DNA from: Bacillus thuringiensis | GTDB lineage: Bacteria > Bacillota > Bacilli > Bacillales > Bacillaceae_G | Reading direction: 5' to 3' | Length of the DNA stretch: 64,000 bases | Assembly (NCBI RefSeq): GCF_001182785.1 | Contig: NZ_CP012099.1 | Span: forward strand, 3,036,501 to 3,100,500 | In this document: in pieces, positions 8,620 through 17,976 of the stretch | How positions within the stretch are numbered: position 1 is the stretch's first letter | How the letters are laid out: every line of letters starts with the position of its first letter | Made by a program: the position numbers and the translations under genes | The notes under the pieces: model-generated | The model's input: only the letters and a program-made list of their open reading frames with translations | The model's database searches: none | Told to the model about the DNA's origin: nothing

Positions 8620-9498
8620 CTATTTAGTAAAATTTACGATTCGAGTCATAATTATTGCAGTAGCCAAGATAATAATAGCGGTTATCAAACCAGATTCTCC
8701 AATCCAAATCTCAGTTTGATACCCTGTACTTGCACGTGCGAAAGGTCCTTGAATAATGGCATTCCAAGTAGTATGAATGATAACCGAAGGCCAAACGCTA
8801 CCTGTGATAAGTCGTAAATAAGCTGTAATATAACTGAATGGCACAATACAAAAATAGATGCCAAGTACTGAAAGTAGGGCAGATGCTCCCTCTACATATA
8901 GACCAGCAATAACAATTGGAACATGCCACGTTGCCCAAATCAATCCGCTAATAAGGATTGGGCGTGAAAACTCTGCATCGATTAGTCTTGTAAGCATATA
9001 ACCTCGCCAACCCATTTCTTCTCCCATAACTGGAATTAAGTTAAGCAGGCTACCTAAAACTCCGCTCAATACTACTATAAAAATGAAACTTAATGGTATC
9101 GGTAGATACTGAAATCCAAGTATATGATAAATAGGTTCTAGCATACCACCTTGCGGGGGCTGAAACCTCGCAATTCCGCTCAACCAGGCGATAGAATAAG
9201 TAATTCCACAAATAATCATAGGTATTAGCAGCGCAAAACCAATCCCCTTCCATATCTTTAAGTTACCGAGACTAAAAGATACATCTTTAAACCCTTCTTT
9301 CAATATTATGCGAGTCAAAATAGAAGAAAATGCTGGGATAAACATATATACCACAATAAGTGGCATACTTTTAGTAATCATTACTAGTACATTTAGGATA
9401 ATAGAAGTAATGGTTAAGATACTTAGAAAGAGTTGAAGTCCTATTTTAGCACGTTGGATTTTATCTTTATTGTGGAATGCTTCTCCGTGTAATAACAT
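8620..9498 (-). CDS. CPBP-family intramembrane metalloprotease
   Basis: 292 residues, about eight hydrophobic segments. The three CPBP (former Abi) motifs are present: EEMGWRGYML at residues 160-169 (the EExxxR motif), WATWHVPIV at about 188-196 with catalytic-type His192, and HTTWNAII with Asn near 254. Members are glutamate/histidine-dependent proteases in the membrane; in Gram-positives some process or confer immunity to peptides. ATG 9498 has AAGGGCGG upstream. No bacteriocin gene is adjacent, so its substrate is unknown. Confidence 0.85.
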   Translation of the reverse strand: MLLHGEAFHNKDKIQRAKIGLQLFLSILTITSIILNVLVMITKSMPLIVVYMFIPAFSSILTRIILKEGFKDVSFSLGNLKIWKGIGFALLIPMIICGITYSIAWLSGIARFQPPQGGMLEPIYHILGFQYLPIPLSFIFIVVLSGVLGSLLNLIPVMGEEMGWRGYMLTRLIDAEFSRPILISGLIWATWHVPIVIAGLYVEGASALLSVLGIYFCIVPFSYITAYLRLITGSVWPSVIIHTTWNAIIQGPFARASTGYQTEIWIGESGLITAIIILATAIIMTRIVNFTK

Positions 9499-9858
9499 TG
9501 TAATCCGCCCTTCCCCTTTTATTCATTTGTTTATCAAATTTACTTCCTGTCATTTCAACAGCTACAACTTAGAATAAAAATATTTTGACATACAGATTCA
9601 TTCAGCTTTAAAATCCCTCCCAAATTCATAATCTAGTCTTACTTGCGATTCAACAATTTAATTATTATTTATAAACTGTCATAGCCGATAGTACAAAAGT
9701 GTAATGATTAACCTATGACTTGTGTCAATTAATCTTATGACAATATGTAACTAGAAAATATGATATGGAATAAATAACAATTGAATTAAGGCAATTGATT
9801 CGTGCAACTACATGAATCAATCTTGCTTTTGAAAATAATTCAATTGAGGTGGGCAAAA

Positions 9859-11196
9859 ATGAATAAGAAAAGAATGATTGCAATGGTTAGTACAGCTTTA
9901 TTAGTCACAGGATGTGTGGAAGTAGGAAACGCTCAAACTGTAGCAGTCGAAAATTCAGGTCAATCAGTCCAAAAAAATATAGTTAAATCCATACAATCAC
10001 AGGCTAACCCATTAAAAACGATAGAGCCGTCAAAACCATTTGAAGATCTAAGACCACTTAAGAAAATGATTGGGAGCGCGCAATATGTAGGATTAGGAGA
10101 GAATACTCATGGAAGCTCTGAAATTTTTACTATGAAGTTTCGACTTGTGAAATATTTGGTTACTGAGATGGGTTTTACGAATTTTGCAATGGAAGAAGAT
10201 TGGGGAAACGGCTTAAAACTAAATGAATATATCCAAACAGGAAAAGGAAACCCTAGGGAATTTTTAAAATTGTTATATCCTACTGATGAAATTATAGCCA
10301 TGATTGAGTGGATGAAAGATTATAATGCTGATCCATCCAATAAAAAAAAGATCCAATTTATTGGGCTCGACTTAAAAACGTTAGACCAAGATAGCTTTAA
10401 TAAAGTAATTGATTATGTAAGAGTGCATCGACCAGATTTGCTGGCAGAAGTAGAAGAAAATTATAAAGAATTGTCTTCTTTTACTGGAAGTATACAGGAA
10501 TATATGAAACTTGCTCCTGAAAGGAAAGAGAAGTTTAAAGCAAACGCTGAGAGAGTAGCCCGATTACTAAAAGATGAGAATGAGCAAGCCAACATAGAAA
10601 TAATTCCATCCGAGTACATCTGGGCGAAAGCAACGGCAAGTGCAATAGAGAAATTTACCACAATGCTACTTCCTAACGACTATCCAAGTATGATAAAGCT
10701 ACATGAGCAATACTTGGCCGATCATGCGATGTGGGCACAAGAGACATTTGGTGGTAAAACGATGGTATGGGCACACAATATTCATATAGCTAAAGGAATT
10801 ATCGATGAGAAATTATACCCTTATGTTGCGGGGCAATTTTTGAAGGAACGTTTAGACAATAATTATGTCACAATTGGTAGTACAACTACGGAGGGGAATT
10901 TTACCTTATACAGCGAATATGATCCTTCCACTGGAGGTAAGATTACAACCGACACTATTCCACAAGATGTAAAAAGTTTCAATTATACTCTCGGAAAAGT
11001 GCCATATAAAATGTTTTTATTGGATAACCGTCACCTTAAAGGACAAGCAGAAAAATGGGTTAAAGCAAAAAGACCATTACTAAGTATAGGGGGACAAATC
11101 CTCCCGAACAGTTCGGTGTACTTTGATACTTCATTGCTTGAGCAATTTGATATTATTTTTCATATTCGAAAAACAAGTCCATCTCATATTAAATAA
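9859..11196 (+). CDS. erythromycin-esterase-family lipoprotein
   Basis: 445 residues from ATG 9859 (GAGGTGGG upstream); the longer frame from 9802 has no ribosome site. A short signal peptide ends in LVTGC, so Cys19 is probably lipidated. Erythromycin-esterase fold motifs: GENTHGSSE (His84), FAMEEDWG (Glu112/113) and VWAHNIHIAKG, the conserved residues used for water activation in EreA/EreB. B. cereus encodes several homologues, some shown not to hydrolyse macrolides, so the substrate is uncertain. Surface anchoring differs from the cytoplasmic resistance enzymes. Confidence 0.85.
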   Translation: MNKKRMIAMVSTALLVTGCVEVGNAQTVAVENSGQSVQKNIVKSIQSQANPLKTIEPSKPFEDLRPLKKMIGSAQYVGLGENTHGSSEIFTMKFRLVKYLVTEMGFTNFAMEEDWGNGLKLNEYIQTGKGNPREFLKLLYPTDEIIAMIEWMKDYNADPSNKKKIQFIGLDLKTLDQDSFNKVIDYVRVHRPDLLAEVEENYKELSSFTGSIQEYMKLAPERKEKFKANAERVARLLKDENEQANIEIIPSEYIWAKATASAIEKFTTMLLPNDYPSMIKLHEQYLADHAMWAQETFGGKTMVWAHNIHIAKGIIDEKLYPYVAGQFLKERLDNNYVTIGSTTTEGNFTLYSEYDPSTGGKITTDTIPQDVKSFNYTLGKVPYKMFLLDNRHLKGQAEKWVKAKRPLLSIGGQILPNSSVYFDTSLLEQFDIIFHIRKTSPSHIK

Positions 11197-11201
11197 AAGT
11201 A

Positions 11202-11245
11202 CAAAACAATCCCGTTCTTGCAGATGTAAGAACGGGATTGTTTTG
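11202..11245 (+). terminator. strong terminator after esterase gene
   Basis: A perfect 18-bp stem: CAAAACAATCCCGTTCTT pairs with its complement across an 8-base loop. It begins 6 bases after the esterase stop codon. Confidence 0.85.
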
Positions 11246-11391
11246 TGGTGGATTAATAAAAGCATCTTTTTTAACCAGAAGTAAGCTGCTCTCCCCTTTT
11301 TAACATCATTTAGAACTGTCATATGACACTTTTACACTAGTGAGAATGACAAAAAAAGCAGTATGATGCGGTTATTACATAGATAGGAGCG

Positions 11392-11979
11392 ATGAACTTT
11401 ATGAAATCAAGATTCATCCAGAATGGTTATTTTTTATTGCTAACTTTCGTTACAGGATTGTTTTATTTTTGTTTTTATCTAATAGCTCTGCTATTTAGTT
11501 TAACCCTTTCATTTACTGTTGTTGGGATTCCACTAGTTATACGCGTACTACAGACTACCACACCCTTTATCCAATTCGAGCGCATACAGACGAAAATTTA
11601 TACAGATATTTCAACAGACTCTTACGATAGAAGTATAACAATGGATACATCGAACTGGTCTCAGGTGAAATTAGTGCTTACAGATCGTCGCACTTGGTGT
11701 GCTGTCTATTGGTTAATGCAGAAATTTGCGATTGGCATTTTCAGTCTCATTAGTGCAATCATTTTTTATGTAATGCCACTTATGTTCCTGTTGGCACCAC
11801 TACTGTATCGATACATCGATATGAATATTATATTTATACAAATAGATACTTTTGCCAAGTCACTCTTTGTAATGTTTATGGGTATAGTATTTACCGCCAT
11901 AAGTATTAGAATAGTCGATGGTTTGACAAAGAAAATTGGGGGCTATACACGTAGTATGATTCGGCAACTAAATCAATAG
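11392..11979 (+). CDS. membrane 'putative sensor' domain protein
   Basis: 195 residues with four strong hydrophobic segments (about 14-42, 44-60, 105-140, 150-175). The pattern SLTLSFTVVGIPLVIRVLQ near the second segment and the overall size fit the 'putative sensor' domain found fused to or beside histidine kinases of the HisKA_3 type in Gram-positives. The ribosome site is AGGAGCG. The next gene, 115 bases on in the same direction, is a kinase/regulator fusion, so it probably supplies that system with a membrane input. Family assignment is from memory of the pattern. Confidence 0.65.
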   Translation: MNFMKSRFIQNGYFLLLTFVTGLFYFCFYLIALLFSLTLSFTVVGIPLVIRVLQTTTPFIQFERIQTKIYTDISTDSYDRSITMDTSNWSQVKLVLTDRRTWCAVYWLMQKFAIGIFSLISAIIFYVMPLMFLLAPLLYRYIDMNIIFIQIDTFAKSLFVMFMGIVFTAISIRIVDGLTKKIGGYTRSMIRQLNQ

Positions 11980-12094
11980 AAGTTTGCAGTCTGTGAGTAG
12001 TATCGTAGTTTTAAATTAAAAAGTATAATAAGGCAGGAAGGATTAAATTATAATATAGGAAGTAAAATGGTAGGCTATTTAGGGGGTAAAGGAC

Positions 12095-13882
12095 TTGTTA
12101 GATATGGTTAAGTATTGGTTTTGGTATGATTGGATTATGTTAGGGGTACGCCTACTTGCTAGTGTGTCTATCATTCTAGCTACATTAAATTTTCAGGATG
12201 GTTTAACATTACCACTTTGGATTATTATTCTTTGGGAAATTATTGCCTTCTCTGTTCCATGGGTAGCCTTACTATTCAATTATAAATATTATTTGTTCAC
12301 AGAAATACTGCTGTATGGTGGACTATGTATATATTTAACCTCATTATTTCCAGGGGCTTACAACACATTTCTTATATCAGTGTTTCTAATTGCTGCGAAT
12401 AGTAAGCATTTGTCCTATTATTGGACAGCTCCAATAACAGTTTTTGTAACAAATGGAATTTTCTATACGGTTGCACCAAGTAATAGCTATTGGGTTATGG
12501 TCACCTATTATGGATTCGCATATGTAATGGGCTTCGCTTTTCATTTATTAATCGTCAATCATAAACAAAATGAATCAATTCGTAAACAAAACGCGGTACT
12601 TGAGCAATATATGTCTCAGATTGAACGCATTACACTGGCGGAAGAACGAAACAGACTGTCGAGTGAGCTTCATGATACAGTTGGTCACGCTTATACATCT
12701 ATTATTATGGGGATGGAAACGTTGCGCACCGAACTTGCTACTGAAATGGGTATACAGAGGCTAGATTCTCTGCTTGAAATGGGACGTAAAAGCATCGAGG
12801 ACGTGAGAGGTTACCTACATCAAATGGAGTCTCCTTGCCAATCGCCTTCCTTAATTCAATCTCTCCAAAATCTTGGAGCCGAATTTCAGGAGCACGCTCA
12901 GGTTAATGTAAGTTTTCGGGCATACGGAGAGGAATATGAAATGTCTCGGCAAGCGAAGATAGCGTTCATTCGTTGCTTACAAGAGTCCCTTACGAATGCA
13001 GTACGTCATGGTCAAGGAACTGAAATTATAGTTTCATTGCAGTTTGAACAACAATATACGAGATTAGAAGTTCAAGATAATGGAAAAGGAAATGTAGAAT
13101 GGCAAGAAGGCTTCGGTCTGAATGCAATGAAAGAACGAGCAATGAATTTGCAAGGTCAATTGTCTGTATATACAAAGCCAGATGAAGGAATGCTTGTTAC
13201 ATGTACCATACCGCGACAAACTGAAATAAAAGATGGACTTATTCGTTTGTTAATTGTAGACGACCAGCCGTTTGTTCGGGAAAGTTTGAGGACACTACTC
13301 GATAGATATGAAGATTTAAATGTAGTCGGTTTGGCCGAGGATGGCAATGAAGCCATCGATTTGTGTGGGCGCCTTCAGCCTCATGTTATACTTATGGATT
13401 TAGATATGCAACACATGGATGGAGTCGAGGCAACCAAAAAGATTAAGCAACAATGGCCACATATCCGCATATTGATTTTTACCACTTTTCAGGATACCGA
13501 ACAGGCGTTGGAATCGCTTCGCAACGGTGCGGATGGTTTTTTACTCAAATCTATTGAAACATTGGAGCTAGCTAATACGATCCGACTTATTCACAAAGGT
13601 GGGACACTGATTGATCAAGGAATGTCTCACAAAATATTTGAGAAATTTGATGAGCAAAAAGAGACACCACAATCAAAAGCAACCGCTTATGAGCTAACAG
13701 CTAGGGAGATAGAAATATTGCAACTAGTAGCCAAGGGACTTCGATACACTACCATAGCATCAAGGTTATATTTATCGAATGGTACGGTCAGAAATTATGC
13801 TTCCACAGCTTATACAAAGCTAGGAGTCCGCAACAAAGAAGAAGCTGTGCAAAAGGCTCTAGAAATTGGAATTATTGAATAA
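12095..13882 (+). CDS. histidine kinase fused to LuxR-type response regulator
   Basis: 595 residues. Five or six membrane segments (10-155). HisKA_3 helix ERNRLSSELHDTVGH with phospho-His193. ATPase with N-box QESLTNAVRHG (297-307) and DNGKG. A full receiver domain (about 383-505) with DD at 389-390, phospho-Asp435 in LMDLD, FTTF and Lys485. A NarL/LuxR helix-turn-helix follows (534-595, LTAREIEILQLVAKG). Kinase, receiver and DNA-binding output are normally two proteins; here they are one chain with no stop, joined at PRQTEIKDGLIRLLIVDD. The TTG start at 12095 has AGGGGG 8 bases upstream; ATG 12104 is the alternative. It should be a membrane-bound transcription regulator. Confidence 0.85.
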   Translation: MLDMVKYWFWYDWIMLGVRLLASVSIILATLNFQDGLTLPLWIIILWEIIAFSVPWVALLFNYKYYLFTEILLYGGLCIYLTSLFPGAYNTFLISVFLIAANSKHLSYYWTAPITVFVTNGIFYTVAPSNSYWVMVTYYGFAYVMGFAFHLLIVNHKQNESIRKQNAVLEQYMSQIERITLAEERNRLSSELHDTVGHAYTSIIMGMETLRTELATEMGIQRLDSLLEMGRKSIEDVRGYLHQMESPCQSPSLIQSLQNLGAEFQEHAQVNVSFRAYGEEYEMSRQAKIAFIRCLQESLTNAVRHGQGTEIIVSLQFEQQYTRLEVQDNGKGNVEWQEGFGLNAMKERAMNLQGQLSVYTKPDEGMLVTCTIPRQTEIKDGLIRLLIVDDQPFVRESLRTLLDRYEDLNVVGLAEDGNEAIDLCGRLQPHVILMDLDMQHMDGVEATKKIKQQWPHIRILIFTTFQDTEQALESLRNGADGFLLKSIETLELANTIRLIHKGGTLIDQGMSHKIFEKFDEQKETPQSKATAYELTAREIEILQLVAKGLRYTTIASRLYLSNGTVRNYASTAYTKLGVRNKEEAVQKALEIGIIE

Positions 13883-13941
13883 AAAAATGTTTTTTGTTTC
13901 TTTACAGCAAGGTAAAATGTAGTTACAAGGTACAGTAAAAG

Positions 13942-14029
13942 ATAAAGTGAAACTTTAATCAGTGGGGTTTGTTCATCCCCACTGATTATCAGCCCTCACC
14001 AATCGTGCTGCCCGTTAATGCGGGATAAA
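13942..14029. repeat. bcr1 derivative lacking the 3' hairpin
   Basis: 88 bp bounded by ATAAA. The 5' hairpin is kept (CAGTGGGG / CCCCACTG) but the second hairpin is deleted: the sequence passes from CCAATCGTGC directly to TGCCCGTTAATGCGGGATAAA. It lies between the convergent ends of the fusion kinase and the ABC permease, where it may also work as a terminator. Confidence 0.8.
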
Positions 14030-14042
14030 CAACATCATTACA

Positions 14043-15872
14043 TTAATCTTTTTTAGGGAGTACAATTCCTTTAAATAATTGAACAGTAATCCAGTAATAC
14101 ATCGAGTAAATTACTACAAAAATAACAAGTGGTAACCAAATGCGAGAGTACGGATCGATTACAAGAGGGCTAAACATGTTCATACCAACTAATATATGAG
14201 TAACCCCTACAATTGCTGGGAATAAGAATATTAAGAATAACTCTTTATAAATTGATTTTGTTAATAACTCTCGGCGAACACCAATTTTATGAAGCATTTG
14301 ATAACGTGTTACATCTTTTGATGCTCCCGACAGAACTTTAAACATTAAGCAGCTTGCCATCATTGCTAAAAATGCAATTCCAACGAAGAAACCCATAAAC
14401 ATTAGTCCGCTGGCAAAATCATGACCCATAATATATGCTTGATACTTACTATCCAATTCTTCCGCTTTCACATTTTTATATTTTGCTATTTGTAATTCAT
14501 CAAGTTTTTTCCATTCTTTTATGTATGATCCAAAATCATCTGTTTTCCCCATAAACACAATACTTTCTTTACCCTTCAATCCATTGTATATGTTATAATC
14601 TACAATTTTCATTTCATAATCAGGATATAAATAATTGGGCTGGATTGTTCTGAAAGCCTGAATCCATTGTTTTGTGTCTGTCTCTCCTTCAGCCCGTTTT
14701 ATTGAAAATGCACCAATGGGTAATTCCTCTGAAACTTTCTCTATTTTCATACCTTGTATGAAAGGGCGATTTTTCTCTACATCTTCTTTAAGATAATAAA
14801 CATACTTATCATCCACTTTGTAATGATATTCTAGTTTTTCTTGAAATAAGATACCACCCAAAATTGTCTTTTCTTCCGCTGTTGGATTATGAATGACTGA
14901 ATCGTAAATTTCTCTTTGCTCTGTCATTTTTAGGATGTTGTTTTTAAATGCCATACCACAAGCAATTCCACCAGCACCAAGAGCCACTAAGATTGCTACT
15001 GTTGCAAGCACATTTGTTAGACCATTAATGCGGAAATTTAATTGTGCAAAAGTAAAAGCATTGAGGCCTTTTTCACTACGTTTTTTATTACTCTTTAGCT
15101 TGTTAATCATAACTGGGAGAAGTGATCCGAATATAAGGTAAGTACCAACGGTTGCTGAGATTAATCCAACGGCCATTAATCCCAAAACAATTAGCGAATT
15201 TGCATATGATATATAAATAAGTGATGCATAACCAATACCCAATAAAAGAATACCAAGGAATGCAACTACAACTGTCATTTTTCCTTTAATGGCAACACGT
15301 TCTGTTTGTTCATCAGCATGTACAAGTTGCAGTACAGAGATACGAGATAATTTAATACTATTCATAATTGCAGATAATACAAAGAGTGCAAAGAAGAAGA
15401 TGCAAGTAATAGCTATAGATGGCAAATAAAATGCTTTATAACCTTCACCAGCAAACTCGAGTTGTTTCATTAATAGCTGACCCATACCTTCTGCAAGTCC
15501 TACACCAATTGTAATTCCAATCAAAAGAGAGGTGGCACCTAATATGATTGTTTCGATAAACATAAGTAATGTAACTTTATGCTTTTTTGCTCCTAACATC
15601 ATATACATACCAAATTCTTTTTGACGAAGAGCTGATAAAAAAGAGTTTGCATATAAAATATAGAAAAATGTGATAATCGCTAACAAAACGGAACCAATTT
15701 TAAAGACAGCCACAATATCCCTAATAGAAGAGTTAGATTCAAGGAACGTTTTATTGGATGCTAGCGTTTGAAACATATAAAAAGTTGAAATAGAGACAAT
15801 AAGACCAACAAGTAAAACAATGTAATCTTGCAACTTACTTTTTAGGCCTGACATAGAGAGCTTAAATAACAT
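14043..15872 (-). CDS. BceB-like ABC transporter permease
   Basis: 609 residues, FtsX/MacB type: four N-terminal membrane segments, more near 200-250 and 285-310, an extracytoplasmic domain of about 200 residues (315-515), and terminal helices near 520-545 and 570-595. This ten-helix layout with one large outer loop is typical of BceB-type exporters that detoxify peptide antibiotics such as bacitracin; they are usually 600-670 residues. The gene follows the ATPase after 16 bases. Confidence 0.85.
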   Translation of the reverse strand: MLFKLSMSGLKSKLQDYIVLLVGLIVSISTFYMFQTLASNKTFLESNSSIRDIVAVFKIGSVLLAIITFFYILYANSFLSALRQKEFGMYMMLGAKKHKVTLLMFIETIILGATSLLIGITIGVGLAEGMGQLLMKQLEFAGEGYKAFYLPSIAITCIFFFALFVLSAIMNSIKLSRISVLQLVHADEQTERVAIKGKMTVVVAFLGILLLGIGYASLIYISYANSLIVLGLMAVGLISATVGTYLIFGSLLPVMINKLKSNKKRSEKGLNAFTFAQLNFRINGLTNVLATVAILVALGAGGIACGMAFKNNILKMTEQREIYDSVIHNPTAEEKTILGGILFQEKLEYHYKVDDKYVYYLKEDVEKNRPFIQGMKIEKVSEELPIGAFSIKRAEGETDTKQWIQAFRTIQPNYLYPDYEMKIVDYNIYNGLKGKESIVFMGKTDDFGSYIKEWKKLDELQIAKYKNVKAEELDSKYQAYIMGHDFASGLMFMGFFVGIAFLAMMASCLMFKVLSGASKDVTRYQMLHKIGVRRELLTKSIYKELFLIFLFPAIVGVTHILVGMNMFSPLVIDPYSRIWLPLVIFVVIYSMYYWITVQLFKGIVLPKKD

Positions 15873-15888
15873 GATTGAACTTCCTTCC

Positions 15889-16650
15889 TTACGCTTTTTG
15901 TGTGCCTAAGTTTGCAAGCACATCTAAAATTTCTTTATAGAATTCTTCACGGGTACTACCGCGATGAATTTCTTTATATAACTCACCATCTTGAATGAAT
16001 AAAATACGTTGACAGTAACTTGCGCTGTAAGGATCATGCGTAACCATCATAATGGATACACCTTGCTCTTTATTTAAGCTTGTCATGGCATTAAGTAAAC
16101 TCGTTGCATTTTTAGAATCTAGAGCTCCAGTCGGCTCGTCTCCCAAAATAATTGCTGGTTCATGAACTAACGCACGTGCTGCTGCGGAACGTTGCTTTTG
16201 TCCACCAGATACTTCAGAAGGATACTTTTGAAGTATCGCTGTAATGCCTAACATATCAGCTACCTTTTCTACTTTCTTTCCAATATTACGAGATGAAACA
16301 CCTTGAAGTGAAAGTGGAAGGGCAATGTTCTCATAAATAGATAAGTTCTCTAATAAATTAAAGTCTTGGAAAATGAACCCTAACTTTTGTGAACGGAAAT
16401 CAGAAAGTTCACCTTGCTTCATTTTCGTAATATCCGTTCCTGCAATTTGAACAACGCCGCCCGTTGCTGTGTCTAACGTTGAAATTACATTTAATAATGT
16501 TGTTTTACCAGAACCAGATGGCCCCATAATACCAACAAACTCCCCCTCTTGAATTGAGAATGATACACCTTTTAATGCGTGTGATTGATTCTCACCTTTT
16601 TTACCGTACAATTTTTGAATGTTTTTTACATCTACAACTGGATTTATCAT
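15889..16650 (-). CDS. BceA-like ABC transporter ATPase
   Basis: 253 residues. Walker A GPSGSGKTT (44-52), Q-loop FIFQDFNLLENL, signature VSGGQKQRSAAARAL, Walker B IILGDEPTGALDS, and H-loop MMVTHD. It matches the MacB/LolD/BceA subfamily that pairs with FtsX-like permeases. ATG 16650 has an AGGAGG site. First gene of the ABC operon, transcribed just downstream of a kinase/regulator pair, as in other peptide-antibiotic detoxification modules. Confidence 0.9.
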   Translation of the reverse strand: MINPVVDVKNIQKLYGKKGENQSHALKGVSFSIQEGEFVGIMGPSGSGKTTLLNVISTLDTATGGVVQIAGTDITKMKQGELSDFRSQKLGFIFQDFNLLENLSIYENIALPLSLQGVSSRNIGKKVEKVADMLGITAILQKYPSEVSGGQKQRSAAARALVHEPAIILGDEPTGALDSKNATSLLNAMTSLNKEQGVSIMMVTHDPYSASYCQRILFIQDGELYKEIHRGSTREEFYKEILDVLANLGTQKA

Positions 16651-16838
16651 TTATATCCTCCTACATTTTTTTATTTCATTACAATAAGCTACTAAATTTG
16701 TTTACTACTAACAAAATAGATATGTTACCTCCACCCTTAAGCTACAATGAAATCTTTCCTTTTATCTTCTTCACTCACCTCATCACTTTGAATACATCCA
16801 TGATAAACTATGAAAATTAGGAAACACCCTGTAAAATT

Positions 16839-16854
16839 CTTAAGAATTCTTAAG
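16839..16854. promoter_or_regulatory. candidate operator upstream of ABC operon
   Basis: CTTAAGAATTCTTAAG is a perfect 16-bp palindrome that also contains two direct TTAAGAAT units 10 bases apart, the spacing used by OmpR-family dimers. It lies between the kinase gene terminator and the ABC operon, about 190 bases before the ATPase start. Binding by the adjacent regulator is inference. Confidence 0.4.
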
Positions 16855-16858
16855 TTTT

Positions 16859-16894
16859 ATAAAAAAAAGCTTATGGAATCTGTAATTCCATAAG
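16859..16894 (-). terminator. terminator of the kinase/regulator operon
   Basis: GCTTATGGAAT / ATTCCATAAGC stem followed on the minus strand by eight T. It starts directly after the histidine-kinase stop codon and separates the regulator operon from the ABC operon. Confidence 0.85.
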
Positions 16895-16899
16895 CCAGT

Positions 16900-17976
16900 C
16901 TATTTGATTGGATGTTCAACAATAAAGGACATCCAGCCGTCTTTATATTCTGCATGTATATTACCATGATGAAGTTCAACAATTCTTTTTGAAATAGCAA
17001 GCCCCAGTCCATTTCCCTGGTCATCTTTTCTTGCCTTGTCCCCCCTAAAAAACCTTTCAAACAATTTATTTGGATCGCTAACAGGCGGTTTCTCGACTTT
17101 ATTTGACACTTTCAACATTGCCTTGTTACCTATTAGTTCAAGACATATAGATAATTCGGATGGTTTCATGCTGTACTTTATCGCATTCATAAAAAGATTT
17201 TCATAAACACGTACCATTTTTTCTACATCTATGAAGATAGGTATTGTTTCTTGCGTGATTGATTTTTGAACGATTAAGCTTTCCTTTTCAAATATAGGAA
17301 TGTATTCTCCAACTATTTGCTCCAACAAACCCGATAAATCAACTTCATTAAGATTTAACTTAGCATCTATGCCTGATAAACGAGTATATTCAAACAACTC
17401 ATCAATTAAATATTTCAATCTCTTTGATTTTAAATAAGTGGTTTCAAGGTATTCCTGTAATTGTATTTTACTGTTGTATTGCCCTCTTTTTAATAAATCT
17501 ATATAGCCAATAATAGATGTTAACGGTGTGCGTAAGTCATGAGATACATTGGTTATAAGTTCATTTTTTGTACGTTCTAATTGTCTTTCTTGTTCAAATG
17601 TATTTTCCAATTCCTTGGACATATAGTTGATATTTTGAGCAAGTTGGGTCAATTCGTCCTTCCCCTTAATCCCAATTGTTAAACCCAGTTTTCCATTTGC
17701 AATATCATTCACATTATCAGAAATGAGCTTCAAATATATTATTTTCTTTCGAACCAATATTAAAAAAAGGATTATAAAGGTAAAGATTGCGAACGCGAAT
17801 AAGAACAACAATACCAAATTGAATTCAAACATACCAAATTCTTCGTGTTTTATAAATAATGGATCTATGACGTATGCCAAAATGAGGATTGTTAAACCAA
17901 ATGAAATAAAAAAACTAACTGCAACAGCACCAAGAAGTTTTATAATGATCTTATTTCTGAAACTAACATTCTTCAT
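16900..17976 (-). CDS. sensor histidine kinase next to ABC exporter
   Basis: 358 residues. Two membrane helices (about 12-34 and 50-72) with only some 15 residues outside, the layout of intramembrane-sensing kinases. A HAMP-like linker follows (82-130), then the H-box NVSHDLRTPLTS, N-box NLFMNAIKYS and G2 box GNGLGLAISKRIVE. The DNG-type G1 box is degenerate here (LKVSNKVEKPP), as in several VanS/YcbM-type kinases. It overlaps the regulator stop by 4 bases. Because it has almost no sensor domain, it probably reads the ABC transporter's activity. Confidence 0.85.
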   Translation of the reverse strand: MKNVSFRNKIIIKLLGAVAVSFFISFGLTILILAYVIDPLFIKHEEFGMFEFNLVLLFLFAFAIFTFIILFLILVRKKIIYLKLISDNVNDIANGKLGLTIGIKGKDELTQLAQNINYMSKELENTFEQERQLERTKNELITNVSHDLRTPLTSIIGYIDLLKRGQYNSKIQLQEYLETTYLKSKRLKYLIDELFEYTRLSGIDAKLNLNEVDLSGLLEQIVGEYIPIFEKESLIVQKSITQETIPIFIDVEKMVRVYENLFMNAIKYSMKPSELSICLELIGNKAMLKVSNKVEKPPVSDPNKLFERFFRGDKARKDDQGNGLGLAISKRIVELHHGNIHAEYKDGWMSFIVEHPIK

